From Erythrobasidium yunnanense (lineage: Eukaryota > Basidiomycota > Cystobasidiomycetes > Erythrobasidiales > Erythrobasidiaceae): a stretch of DNA of 64,000 bases. Where the stretch lies: positions 186,001 to 250,000 of the forward strand of contig BCJC01000001.1 of assembly GCA_001600175.1 (NCBI GenBank), written 5' to 3'. The position numbers were made by a program, and so were the translations under genes. The notes under the pieces were generated by a model. The model was not told the DNA's origin and made no database searches. It saw only the letters and a program-made list of their open reading frames with translations. Positions 52,001 to 63,948 of the stretch are shown in pieces (the stretch's first letter is position 1; every line of letters begins with the position of its first letter).

Positions 52001-55000
52001 TGCAGCTCTTCTCGGGCTGAAACAATCTCGTTCCAGCATTCCAGAAGAAGCAAGGGATAGAAAGTCTCGATGTAATGCCTGGCATTCTCGAATGCTGCAG
52101 GGATTGACCGAGGGAAGCGGAAGCCTTCGTGCGGAACGGAACCTTGATGATTATAGTTCCACTGCAATATTTGTCTATGGAGGTCGGTATAGTCAGGATT
52201 ATAGCGCATCCTTGCTTTGTTCTGATTCTTCTGATGTATTTCGGCCGCCGTCATGATTCTTTGTCCCTTTTGTTGGCCTGCCTGTCTGGGTTTTTCCTGC
52301 AGCTCCAGCATCTTGGTCTTTCTTGGCTGTTGTAGCTTTGCTTTCGAGGCCTCTTCCAACTTCGCCCTCTGTTCTGCTAACCTTGCCAGCGCTGATGGGC
52401 GGTTGGCATCGCTCCACTCATCATCGCTGGAATCCTGATCTTTCGCAGCACGCATGGCGGAATGTGAGTATAGAGCATTCTTCATCTTTGTAGGTGCTGT
52501 TTTATATTTAGGGAGCGGCTGAGCCGGCTGCGATTTTGCTACCTTGAAAGTCGCCCCGGATGATGCGGACGCAGGAAGAGCTCTTGAGCCTGACTTGACC
52601 GCTGTACTCGGTACAGTGGATGTTCTCTTCATCGACAATGGTAGTTTGCCTTTCGATCCCGATGTTGACTTACTGCGCTTCTCAGCTTCCTTCGACCGGC
52701 TTGTGCTCTTCGATGGTGCAGCTACGACTTCTACTGAATCCGATTCGGAACCATCCTCTTCTTCGTCGCTATCGATGACCATGACATCTGCATCTGGAAT
52801 CTGTATCCGTCCTGTCTTGCGTCCAAACGTCTCTATCTTCGAGAATTCTTTCTCGTACTCCGGATGCTTGGCTACTGCGGCTACCAGACTATCTAGCTGC
52901 TCGGCTTTCATCTGCGAGTCCTTCCGGGTCTTAGGATCTCTGTATCGATCGACAGCTTTACGCAGCTGTTTAAGCGCGTCCGGTGTAATAGGTATCTTGG
53001 CCTTGGCGAAGCGATTGAGCATTCGTACTATTGCAGTCACCGCTTGATCCAGCAGATCATCATCGTTCAACCGTAGCCATGTCAGTAGCTTATTCAGTGG
53101 CTCGTTTAGGGACACAACTAGATCTTGGCCATGCGAAGATAGCTTCTTAGGCGTGTCTTCTCCAGAGTTGACACTAATCCCGGTCACTGCTGCTTCGAAT
53201 GCCCGGATCTCATCCAGCATCTCAGAGAGAAAAACAAGTGCATCTCGCATCTGTCAAGACCACGTACCTCAGCTTTAGGACAGTTGAAAATCGGACATGA
53301 CCCACCCAGTCGGTCATCTCTTCGTTCTCGAACATTATTGACCATTTGACAGTCCTGTCGAATATCAAAGCGATGTCATAAGACATGAGATTCCAAATCT
53401 TGCTGATATTGCTTGAGGCATTGTATTTCGCTACCCAGCTCGCATCCCGAATCATCAGCTGCGTTGGATCGCAGAGCACGTTGACGACATCCGTCAAGCA
53501 GCGCACTAGTCGCTTGGCTTGATCGCACGCTTCCGGCAGGCGGGATGCAGACTCCTTGAAAGTGCGCAAGGAAACGAGGATACCTCGAAGCGCCTGCTCG
53601 GGAAAATCTGTGAAAAGCGCCTTGAAGCATTCGCTACGAGATGAAGCGTCGAAAGCTTGTCGGATCACTGATTGAGCAGCCATAGCGATCTTCTCGGTTG
53701 GCGATAGTATGAGCGTAACTAGGTTCTCGACCACTCCGTCGAGTTTCAATGTCTTCTTGATCACTGCAGGATCTTCGCCGGCCAAGGAAGTCGACATCCT
53801 GGCTATCGGCACGTAAAGGTGGTCGATCGCCTGATTGGCTTTGATCATGCCGGCTCGCAGGCTTTCTTCACTCTTTTTGTCTTGTAGCCATGCCCTCTTG
53901 TTCAACTTGGCGAGATGAGCCGTACAGGCTAGCCCTTCGGCAAAGCCTGCAAGGCCAGTGGAGCTAAATGCCATCGCCAAAGCGTCTGCTGACTGCTTAT
54001 AGAGTTCTTCGCACACTTGAAGTGGCGGTACGTGACTGTCGGCGCTGTCGACAGCGTTCGATAGCAGCCTTTTCCGCCTGTCGATGAGGCTGTATATGTA
54101 ATCCCGGATGTTTAGTGCATCCCGTTTGCACAGGACAGACGTCAATCTCCGAGCTGTCTGGCGTGCTTCCTTCCAGCTATCTTCGAGAGCATAACTGTTA
54201 TCGAAAGCTACATCGACGATGGTTTTGCAGTGTCTCTCCATGTCTTTGATCGAGTCGCCTAGGTACGGCCAATTGGACTTCCCAACGATCGCCGTCGATC
54301 TAGGGAAGATATCGCAGGCCAATTGAAAGGCAGCACGGACGCACCGCGCCCGTATGGCTGGGCTGAATCGTGTTTGAAGACCGTAATTGTCGATGAGGCG
54401 GGATATTATCGATGTGAAGCAGGGTGAGAAATATGTCGTCGAACGGAGAGACCGAATGAAAGGGTATAGCCATCCGAAAAGAGCTTCATCGGGACGTTTG
54501 ATGGCATCGCTGGGCAGATTGCCTTCGAACATGCTTGAAAGCGTTTCGAAAAAGCAAGGATTGTCCAGGGCGTCATATAGGCGCGGTCCAGCATAGCCGA
54601 CATCGCCTACGCTACTATCGTCCCCAGCATCTACAGCTTTACCTTTTCCTTTGCGATCTAGGAGATTTTTCCAGGTTGAGTCCTCTAAGGTGGTCAGCAG
54701 CACTCTAAAGACTTCCAACACATGGACCCAATGGTCGTCTTTGTCTCCCAGATGCCCCGAGACCAGTCGGACGATGTCTATCGATTTGCCGCCTCCTCCA
54801 AAGTACTGCTGCAGGATATCGCTAGGCAGCAATCTGATGAGACTCAGCAACCCTTGCCAATATTCCTTCTGATTGAGAGTAACCGCGACATCGTCCACCG
54901 TGCTCTGCGCAGGCAATGCACTTTCAGATGCTAGAAGCCGATCGCGGGTTGATAGTATCTCCAGGATCGCCGATACGACCCGAAGATGCCTGCTAGCCTC

Positions 55001-55726
55001 CCTCTCGATATCTTTGGCGGTTAAAGCGGCCATCTTCGCTGCACATCGCTGGGCCCAGTCTCGCAATCCAGCATCTTCGCTGACTAGAAGCGCTAAGAGG
55101 CCAGGCGGAACAGCGATACCTTGAAGGAGTGGAACATTTGTCTGTGATCGGGCTAGTCGCTGGCATAGATCACCTAAAATGCTGCTTTGCGAGTATAGTG
55201 CGTGATCTAAGAGGATGTTCTGAAGTAGAGGTGATGGCACCGCAGCCGTTACGTTCGACAGAGCTCGAGTAACCCGTTCTTGTTCTTTGACGTGTAAGCT
55301 GTCATACCAATTGTCGACTTGCGCTTTTGGCCAGCGCTTCAATAGATAGGCTTCGCCGACACGATTTTGGGCGTCAAGCCAGCCCTCCACGCAGTCGTGG
55401 CACTCTAGCAATAACTTCTCCAGATGCTGTCTCCATTGCTGAACTTTTCCTGTAGGCTTGTAGCCTACCAGGCGTACGCAGAATAGGGCGACTTGATCCA
55501 GCGCATCATCACGCTCCGGGTCTTGATCCCCGCTTCGGTGCTGCTTACAGTACCAATGTGGATCGCCTTGAAATAGCAGATATGTCAAACAATCTTGCTG
55601 AACGCGTTTATTGACGGCTTCATCGCTTGGATTTTCCGAGTAGTCGCGCAAAGCCCCCAGAACATTCTTCGTTTGGGATTGACTTTCGCTTGTCGAAGCG
55701 TCGTGTCTTGATGTGTACTTGTTCAT
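49043..55726 (-). CDS. SEN1: Sen1-type RNA/DNA helicase (superfamily 1B)
   Basis: About 2,100 residues. A long N-terminal helical domain (QDCLTYLLFQGDPHWYCKQH, then LLECHDCVEGWLDAQNRV) typical of Sen1 is followed by an acidic linker. The helicase has GPPGTGKTKTILGLVGAF (Walker A, near 51390), LLCAPSNAAVDEVAKRL, FETVIIDEAAQSVEISSLIP, QYRMHPDISSFPSKAFY, VDFNTVDGFQGQEKDIILLS and RMNVALTRARSSLFVLGD. The C-terminus is Pro/Ser-rich and ends RKRTAPPPKLR after a 3' intron, giving a stop at 49043. Sen1 resolves R-loops and terminates non-coding RNA polymerase II transcription. Intron joints such as TDW|MRDALVFLSEM use GTGGGT. The start MNKYTSRHDAS is at 55726. It is divergent from the SDHAF1-like gene over 154 bp. 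Confidence 0.92.
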
Positions 55727-55880
55727 GGTGCGCGAACCTTTTGTGACATTTTCTCGCAATTTGGCGAAAGAACAAGAGCTCTTTGCGCGTCATCCTCTGA
55801 CCATCTGAGTCGCATAGCGTATCATGCACAGTCGATAATACATAGATCTGATTTACACCTTGTGAACACGTTCATAAAGC

Positions 55881-56254
55881 ATGGCGCGAGTCTCAGGTCT
55901 GCAGAAGTCCGTATGGCGCCTATACAAGCGATCTTTACGTCTGGTCGCATCAAAACCGGTTGTAAGCTTTGAGCTTTCTCAAGATGAGTATCCAATACTG
56001 ATCTCGATCTCCAGGAGAACCGATCCAACTGGTTTCAGTTCATGTCGCATCAGTTTCGGTCGCAGGAAGCTGGAGGAGGTGTCAAGAGACGGGATACAGC
56101 GACTATCGAGTATCTGATCCGGAGGCATACAAAGATGTTGGAGCAGTATGAGAATCCTGGAGTCAAGAATATAGGTCTGCCTGGGGGCGAGTACTGGCCA
56201 GAAGGATGGGTCGCAAAGGGAGGCAAGCACGGGAGCAAGATCGATAATGTTTGA
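55881..56254 (+). CDS. SDHAF1-like LYR-motif protein (Sdh6), succinate dehydrogenase assembly
   Basis: Two exons (55881-55961, 56015-56254) give 106 residues: MARVSGLQKSVWRLYKRSL, KPVENRSNWFQFMSHQF, then TATIEYLIRRHTKMLEQYEN and PGVKNIG. The L-Y-K/R motif near the N-terminus and the IEYL-RR-x7-Y-x-x-PGV block are typical of SDHAF1. That factor binds the mitochondrial iron-sulfur chaperone machinery and helps insert Fe-S clusters into the Sdh2 subunit. The C-terminal extension (WPEGWVAKGGKHG) is longer than in many homologues. A degraded copy of the second exon lies at 58852. Confidence 0.85.
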
Positions 56255-56420
56255 ATAAGCGAACGTGCTAGTCACAAGACCACGCAAAGACCCCAAAAGA
56301 ATTCAAGCCTAAGCAGTCACATACACCCTACTCGATTGTCGAGCCCAACGAATCACACCAGAAAGAACAAGCTACATACCCCAGTGAGAGAACGAGTCTG
56401 TATCGTGCTCGATTGGAGAT

Positions 56421-57234
56421 TTACCATTGGCTAGCAACGCTCTTGGGGACGCAATCTGGGAGCAAACGATATACTCAGCTCGGGGAAGCATTTGGAGGGA
56501 ATAGCTCGAACGTACATCCACTGGTAGTGAGGGTGAACGATGCCTGGAAGGTGAACTGGCCATTGAACCAGAACCAGTATCCGTTCTTAGAGGAGTCCCA
56601 CCACATGTGTGGCTGCCAGCCTTTCTTCTGGCAAGCCTTGTGGTACCCATCGAGCCAAGACTGAGGGCAGCTGTAGAGATAGAAACCTGTTAGACATTTA
56701 GATTGTGGGAGAAACAATGCACGTACCTTGGCTTTGGCACGACAGGGGTTGGGCATTCGAAGTTCCACTTAGTGCAGTCCTTTGGCAGCCAGAGGCTTCC
56801 GTAGTATTGCCAGTTGATATCCTGGATCCATTGATTGCCCCACTGGTACTTCCAGATACCGCCGTTGTACTGAGGCTGGGGGTTGTAGCCCCATTTACTG
56901 CAGCCGTTCTCTGCGGACCAAGCCTTAGCCTCGATGCAAGCATAGTCTGAGACGCTGGCGACATACTGTAATCGTACCAGTTCTGCTGGGACCAGCTGCC
57001 GCAGTTGCCAACGCTGGAGATGCTATGGGTCAGCCAACGAAGGAGGCTAAAGCAATGGATACATTCTTACTTGAAGAAACCCAGTACATTGATGCACCAG
57101 CCCCCGAAGAGAGTACGCTCCTCGAGACCGGACCCTGCGCGAACAACAAGGGCTGGTTCGACGGCAGGTGCAGCGGTGACAGCGGAGAATGTGGACGCAG
57201 CAGCCAGGAGAGCGATACCGGGGATGAGCTTCAT
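56421..57234 (-). CDS. Secreted Trp-rich cysteine protein, tandem copy 1
   Basis: Five exons (57071-57234, 56967-57013, 56727-56910, 56516-56670, 56421-56455) give 194 residues. A signal peptide (MKLIPGIALLAAASTFSAV, likely cut at an AxA near residue 20) is followed by a short propeptide-like stretch ending LEER, then TLFGGWC. The mature part is rich in Trp/Tyr/Lys and has eight cysteines: NCGSWSQQNWYDY, GCSKWGYN, IWKYQWGN, WLPKDCTKWNFECPTP, PHMWWDSSKNGYWFWFNG, GYCVPKS. This fits a secreted small cysteine-rich protein such as an effector or wall protein; no named family is recognised. The second copy lies at 59217. Confidence 0.8.
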
Positions 57235-58851
57235 GATAAGAGTGTTTATAAAAGTGTAGAGTGAAGAGAGATTGTGGAGTTCAGTGAATGTGGATGGCGA
57301 TGCTGAAAGAAAAAAGAGAAGAAGACAGGGCTTCGAAAGAGATGGTTTTATACTCGCGAGAACGAACGTCTCCACCTTCGCTGGCTACGCGAACATCGAG
57401 CCTGGACCATCTGCTCTATATCTGCAACGATCTGGCAGCTCGTTTGCATCCATATCGTCGCGATCCCGAAGAGAAGGGCTTGCTGAGGCATATCAGGAGA
57501 CTACTCGATTGGCCAGGCGGACGACGGAGTGAGTGCAGATCTCCTCGCCAACGTTATGAGAGTGGACGTAAGCGGCACGAATCCAGGTTCCCGTGCCTCG
57601 AACCTCAGGTCCCGTCCGCAGTAACAGGCCCGCAAGCAGATTTTCTTGCGGGAAGTAATAGAACAACTCAGTGAGAGCCTGATCAGTGTGCAGATCTTCA
57701 GGAGAAGGATCTGAGATTAACTATTGTGAAATGTAGTCAGACAGTAACTGTCTTAGCTGGATACTATTGGGATTCTGAGCAGAGCCTAGGTGGAGCTCTT
57801 TACTCCACAGTATTGCAGAAGGGAGCTATCGCCTTGGATTTGCCTCTAGATCTGAGGCACATAATCTACACGAGCGCGTAGTCCAGCTTGTTGCTCCCGC
57901 TCTCGGTGGCGATAAAGTGTCCGCCCGCGCATTGAATCAATATCATGTATCCAACCGAGCTGTACGCGACCTATTTGCATCAACATGTTCAGCTTCCCAC
58001 AGTATTGTAAACAACGCTCAGTGTTCGCGTGTTGTACAGTCGCGGGTGGAGAGACATGGTCAGAGGGTCGTACTGATTGTATAAGTCTGCTGGCATGTAG
58101 GAGGAAACGCCGAACGGGACAGCAGGAGGATGGAAGGGTCCGGTAGGTTCGCGCAGGATTAGATGAGCTTGCGTTGTGAGATGGTTTAGTTTTGGAATGT
58201 TCCTCACTGGGCATCATGGGACGGCTACGCACCTTCCCCACCGGACATTCTAGACAATCTCTAGCATTAGCGCATCAATCTAACCAGTCCAGAGATTCGC
58301 CAATCTCCAAGAAGTGCTGTTGGAGGCGAGACAGGGTAATTCCTGCTGGAAGACGATCAATGAATAGTCCAGCTTCTCACATACGGAGTTACGCTTGTGG
58401 GCTTTTCGCTCCTTTGTTTCGAGCAGCACCAGCGTATCGGGAGAGCCTTAAGGCTCTAAGTATCGCATAGTGATGCAATCCGGTCAGAAGGAAGAGAACA
58501 AGGCAGAGGAAAGAAGAACTTGAAAGACAAGCAAGTAGAGATTATCGCTGGACATGTCGAAGGAGGGGAGGCTGCGGGAGCAGGCTGTTCTTGCGCAGCT
58601 TCGTGCATAAGAACTGGATCATTTTGTGTCGCTAAGCAGACGCCTACTGGATTGTAGTGGACAGTTCCAACAATTTGCCCAAGGGACGTCCGCTTCCGCT
58701 GCTGTCAAGACTGATGTTTCACCAGTCGCTTCCTGTAATAACTTTCTCGCGAAGAGGGATTTCACGGACTGTATCGAAGCCAGTAAGAAGCTGTGTAGTC
58801 GTTTGACGGTCTACTGCTGGCTGCTGGAGTAATGTGGATCTAACAAGGCCA
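57235..58851. other. Promoter side of secreted copy 1 and spacer
   Basis: The part up to about 57990 is recognisably homologous to 60040-60820: cccgaagagaagggc/cccgaaaagaagggc, aggcatatcag, agtgcagatct, and ggtggcgataaa followed by tacgcgacct. From about 58000 to 58850 nothing is recognised. Confidence 0.6.
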
Positions 58852-59062
58852 GTTCATGTCGCACCAGGTTCGATGAAAGAAAGACGCGGGAGATGACCAA
58901 ACTCAGGAGACTGGACTCAGCGACTATAGGATATTTGAGCCCGAACGCATGCAAAGATGCTGGAGGAGTACTGAGTGACGACTACTCGACAGAAGGCTGG
59001 AGCGCAATGAGAGGCAAGCGATGCAATGAGATGGATCTTGATGAAAACGCCTTTCACGTTAC
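58852..59062 (+). pseudogene. Relic of the SDHAF1-like gene (exon 2 copy)
   Basis: 58852-59062 aligns with the second exon of the gene at 55881. cagttcatgtcgcaccaggttcg matches cagttcatgtcgcatcagtttcg, and related stretches agcgactat, atgcaaagatg and agaaggctgg follow in the same order. In the relic frame stops appear early and the first exon is not seen, so it is a dead fragment carried along when the neighbouring secreted-protein gene was duplicated. It lies 2,814 nt from its source and in the same orientation relative to the secreted copy. Confidence 0.7.
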
Positions 59063-59216
59063 CTTGAATCCCATTACACTTCGAGGTCACAACTACAAGC
59101 AGCCGAAGTCAGAAGAGAATGTGGTGAAACCGGATTACCCAAAGAAAGACAGTAAAGCAAAGAAAAGAAAAGAGAAGAGGTGCCCTGAGGCCAGAAGACG
59201 GATGTAGAGGAATAGA

Positions 59217-60036
59217 TTACCAATTGTGAGCATCTGTCTTGGGGACGCAGTCTGGAGAACAGGACAGAAGATTAGCTAGAAGTTAATGGATGAGGGATGC
59301 ATAACATACAGCCGGTCTTGGTGAGGGTAAACTCGATGTGCAAGGTGAATTTGCCATTGAACCAGAACCAGTAGGCGTTCTTGGAAGAGTCCCACCACAT
59401 GTGAGGCTCATGTCCAGCCTTGTGGCAGGCCTTGTGATATCCGTCGATCCAGGTTTGAGGACAGCTGAGAAGAAGGAAAGGTTACTTAGAGGTCTGTGTA
59501 TACCGTAAGGAAATGTTTGTACGTACTTTGGCTTGGGTACAATAGGATCTGGGCACTCAAAGTTCCACTTGGTGCAGTCTTTGGGAAGCCAGTGCTTGCC
59601 GTGGTACTTCCAGTCGATGTCTGGAATCTGCCACTTACCCCACTGATACTTCCAAATGCTACCTAGACGGATGACCTTTGAGGTGAGTCCCCACTTGGAG
59701 CAGCCGTACTCTACGAGCAAATAAAGCGGAGATGATTCAACTTGCTTCCAGCGGCAGTCCGCAGCTGTACTCACTGTAGTCATTGTAGTTCTGCTTGGAC
59801 CAGTAGCCGCATGATCCAAGGCTGCAAAGGTACTGTCAACATGCATACAGTCGATCATCTGCTTACGAGACTTACTTGATACCGAGGAGGCTGACGCACC
59901 ATCCTCCGAAGAGAGTACGCTCCTCGAGAGGAGCATCAGAGCGAACAACCAGTGCTACATCGGCAGCGGGCGCGGCAGCGACATTGGAGAAAGCGGAGGC
60001 AGCAGCCAGGAGGGCGACACCTGAGAAGAGCTTCAT
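59217..60036 (-). CDS. Secreted Trp-rich cysteine protein, tandem copy 2
   Basis: Same exon layout as copy 1. Signal peptide (MKLFSGVALLAAASAFSNV) and LEERTLFGGWC are conserved. Then IWKYQWGKWQIPDIDWKYHG, LPKDCTKWNFECPDPIVP, CPQTWIDGYHKACHKAGHEP, HMWWDSSKNAYWFWFNGKF and the last exon GYCVPKTDAHNW. Both copies end through a small 3' exon reached by a GTAYGT donor after GG-Y. Differences fall mainly in loops; the cysteines and most tryptophans are kept. It looks intact and of about 195 residues. Copied as part of the 2.8-kb tandem duplication. Confidence 0.8.
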
Positions 60037-61124
60037 GTTGCTTGGCAAAGTTTGAAAGCTAGACTTTAGACTTTGTGTTTCTGGAGTAGTGTGGGCTCAA
60101 AGGATGGAGAGAGAGAAGAAAGAAAGTTAAGCTATGCGGGTAGGGCTTTTTATACTAGAACGCATAGGGAGTCTCCGCAACAGACAGCCTACTGCCAAGA
60201 CAGTCTGGATTTGGACTGAGCTGTATGAAAGATTGTCTTTCAGCTTCCTTGAATCACTTTCGCATGCTCCCGAAAAGAAGGGCAAATTCTAGGCATATCA
60301 GCTGGCTTGCAGTGACTACGTGCGACTGGCCATCTGAACAGCGAAGGAAGTGCAGATCTGGTCGACCACGTTGTCGAATCGATGTGAAGAAGCGGTATTT
60401 CTCTTGAGGTCCCGTGCCTCGATTGTCAGGTCCAGGTCCGGGCCCCGCTCGACGCGTCTCGCGATTCGACCGTTATTGTTTGCGGGAGCATTAGAATGGG
60501 AGATATGGAGGCTGAAGGTGCTTAGTTGCTTCTGCGTCTGACTACACTGTGTAAAGAGGCAGTCCAGCTATCAGTTACGGCGGTTTGCTAGCCGAAGGCG
60601 CTAGACTGGATTCTGTCTAGTCGTAGGCATTGTAGATGGACTCGCAGATATCGGCTTGGCGTAATACTCGTGTCTCTGTTGAGGCACATATACAATAGCG
60701 GGTCGCGACCTCGAAGTGCCTCCCGTGTCCCGGTGGCGATAAATTGTCCGCCGCGCTTCAGGTCCCAAGACCAAGTCTCTACGCGAGCCATACGCGACCT
60801 GTTATTTGCATCAACAATCTGCTTCGGCTAAGAATTACGCGATGGTATCGTCTGCAGTGCGCGAGTCCTACCCTGTTGTGCAGGATCCTGGTCGATGGGT
60901 GGATGGAGTGTAAGTGTGGAGCTGAACAGCAGAGCACAATGGAGTGAAGAGGCTGGAGTAGTAATATATCGATACTTGCTGATCAGCTGTGCGTTCGTGG
61001 ATTGAGCTGATTTGGCTAAGGGAGCCGATGATAATTTGCACTTGCAGATTGCGAGTTATAGAAGATGAGCGTGCAAGCACGAAGATAGCGATGCAGTTGT
61101 ATGAATGTATTGCCAGGCTGCCTA
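60037..61124. other. Promoter side of secreted copy 2 and spacer
   Basis: 60040-60820 is the second copy of the duplicated promoter region (see 57235-58851). Beyond about 60830 no gene is seen. Confidence 0.6.
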
Positions 61125-63948
61125 CTAATGCGCCTCCTCCCTAGCGGACATCCTGCACTCTCTCGAGCAGTATGTTCTACCATCCCTAGCTTTCGGGAAG
61201 TTGACGCCCGACTTCGCACAGACCGCACATCTGGTCTTGACATTGACTCGACTCGCCGCTTCGAGTGCAGCAAGAAGAGGGTCTATCTTGAGCGGTCCAG
61301 GAATTTCACCGTTTTCATCGAGTTCAGGCGGCGTGATGGGCGAGCTTCCATTTGAAGATGGCCGTGGAGTAGAAGTGAGATCTACGCTTCCGAAAGCACG
61401 CTTAGCGGCTTTGCGGCCCTTTCGTGCAGGCGTGACGGGCGTGCCGGGCGGAGCTTGGGGCTGTAAGTGCGCCATTGTAGGTACCATACGATTCGAGGGG
61501 AGGGAACGAGGTAGAGGAAAGAGAAACTTGGGAGAAGAGGACGAAGGCGTCATTGTTGGAGCTGCAGGGCGAGGAGGAGTAGCAGGATTATGCTGTTCTT
61601 GCTCAGGCTCATCTATAGAAAGAGGAATAGACTCTTCTTCTTCTCCGAAAAGGGGAAGATTAGACTGTATTGGACTATTCCAACTATCGGCTGGCTGGCT
61701 CTCAGCGTCCACTTCTTCCCAGTAATGGTACTCTGCTAGCGCCTCATCATGTTGCTGGGCAGCTGTTTGCAGCTTCTCCTTGACCAATGCTAAATTATTC
61801 TCTGGCAAGGTAGTCTCTGCCGTAATCGCGCTTTGCCGATCATCTCGCTCACTAGCTTCCTCCTCCTCTTCATCATCCGAATTGACAGTAGATAAACCAT
61901 TTCCATGATTTGCATGCGCATCTTGTGCAGGCAAGAAGAAGTTTTTCAAGCTAGAGAAACTCTTCTGTATGCCCATTCCAAGGCTCGACAAGCTGGTTGT
62001 AGATCCATTCCTACCGTTCGAGCGATGGAACAGAAGGTGAGAGACTGATTGACTACGTTTGGCATTGTCGAAGCGAGTGGAAAGATGAGGTAAAGAAGCT
62101 ACGCTCGTACTGTTTTTGCGTAATTCGAGTTCCGAAAGAGGAGATAGCAGGGAAATATCGCTAGTCGTAGTCGAGACGGTGGCTGTACGGATTTTCGGTG
62201 CCCATTTACTTTCTGACGGCGTGGATTTGCTGATCAGAATAGGCTTTTGGGCTCTCGCCCTCGGGTGTGTGGGAGCTTGCTTGTCTGTTGGCAAGTCCGG
62301 CGCCCGTATCGATAGACTCGTACTAGAGCTGACTCTTCTCAGTAGCCAAGGAGCTTCCAAAGATGTTCCTCCCGCACGCGACTTTGTGACTCCCCCAACT
62401 ACGCCCGACAAGACTGATGCATTGCTATTCGCTCTCGATCTGTTGGTGTTGTGGCCTTTCACAGAGGTATATGAACGGATAGTGGATGTCGGCGAATCTG
62501 ATATCGAGAATTTGGGTTTGTTCTTGCGTGACGAAGCAGCTGAAGTCGAGGAGTGATTTCGAGAATAGGTCGGAGGTTCTAGTCCGTTGCCATTATGTGC
62601 ATCTCGGACAAACGGCAGGAAAGCATCGTCCTTCTCGCTACCCTTTGAGACAGACCGCGTACTAGGATTCCTACTGGAGCTTCTTGGCCGAATACCATTC
62701 AATCTAGGTTTCTCCGTCCATTGTTTCTCATTCACAGGGACGAACGTGAATCCCTCCAATGGACTAGAGTGATCCGCGGCAGTGACTGGCGGACTGAGCA
62801 TATGTTGAATCGTGAGATCCTTCGCTTTCTCCGGGATGTCCAATTTGCCCAATTTCAGCGCTGACGACTGATGGTTCTGCTTTCCATTCCCATTCCCGTT
62901 GATATGGCTCGCGATAGCTTGTGCTGGATCTTTCAGCATCTCCAAGCGGATCTTGGCTTTTTGGACCAGTTCATCCGCTTCTTTCGAGCCTCCTCCGTTT
63001 CCCCTTGAACAGTCATTTATGTAGAGTATCCTCTCCCATGCTTTTCGAGCTTCGGACTTCCCTTCGTGTGTATGCATAGCGAAAGATACGAGTGCGGAGA
63101 TATAGTATAGGTGTATGAGACAAGCTCGAGCCTGCCGCGTTGCTATTGGGTCTAAGGAGGACTTATGTTTCGGTGGTAGACGTGTGAAGGATACTGATTT
63201 CTTCAGCTTGGTAGGCGCTTGTGTGGTTGAAGTGGAGTCGGAGGAAGGGTTTCGAGAAGCTAGATGCGGCCGAGGCGTTTCGCAGGAAGGTGATTGTGGT
63301 TCTTGGAAGCCGGTGTAGCCTAGCAAAGGCTGTATGCGGGGTATAAGAGATTGGCTGACTGTCCCTCCTATGTCCCATAACGTCAATCTCCGATCAGATT
63401 CAGCAGACAGTCCTTCTTTCTCATCCACTATTCCATCTGTCTTCTTTTGCTTTCCCTTCATTTGTGACGTTGGAGATGTGGAATGTGGGACTGGCGTAGC
63501 AGCATCTTCAGACAGAGGTCTCAATCTTCCCAGTCTGTACAGCGAGCACAAGCCTGTACTCAGGTCTTGCAGAGTCTCCATATCTTCGCTCCCAAGCAGA
63601 GGAATACGGTCTTCCTCATTATCCTGATCTTCCTCAGACTCCTGAGCTTGATGTCGAGCTTGTTGGTCCCTTTGATAGAGGTATTCCAGGCCTTGGATAT
63701 AGTACTCTGCAGCTTCTGTCGGATTCGCATGTATCGTATAATGGTCCGAATGGTCTTTGCACGACAGTCCTTTCACCAGAATACTGCGCATTCACACCAC
63801 AAAATCAGCTCGCTATGACAAATACTGTAGCTCCTCGGAGGGTGAAGACTCACTTTCCGAGCGAGAGACAGGCGGCCGCACTGCCATGCCTTACTGCTCT
63901 TTTCAATTTGCGCATTGCAGACTTGTACTCGTGGGAGATGAGAGCCAT
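61125..63948 (-). CDS. Large Ser-rich protein with C-terminal Cys4 motif
   Basis: Two exons (63854-63948 and 61125-63783) give 917 residues. The N-terminus is helical and TPR- or MIT-like (MALISHEYKSAMRKLKRAV, then EAAEYYIQGLEYLYQ, with a second helical part AWERILYINDCSRG). The long centre is Ser/Thr/Arg-rich and probably disordered. The C-terminus has a short Cys4 motif (RCAVCAKSGV, then GRTYCSRECRM), which resembles FCS-like or MYND-like fingers. I do not recognise the family. The start at 63948 is the ATG that puts the exon in frame over the AA|T codon; an upstream exon outside the window is possible. Confidence 0.65.

Larger units (their letters stand above)
56035..60820. repeat. Diverged tandem segmental duplication, offset about 2.8 kb
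   Basis: Units about 56035-57990 and 58852-60820. Offsets measured at several anchors: 2,814 (SDHAF1 exon 2), 2,796-2,802 (secreted gene end and start) and about 2,827 (ggtggcgataaa block). Small offset differences reflect indels. Confidence 0.7.
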
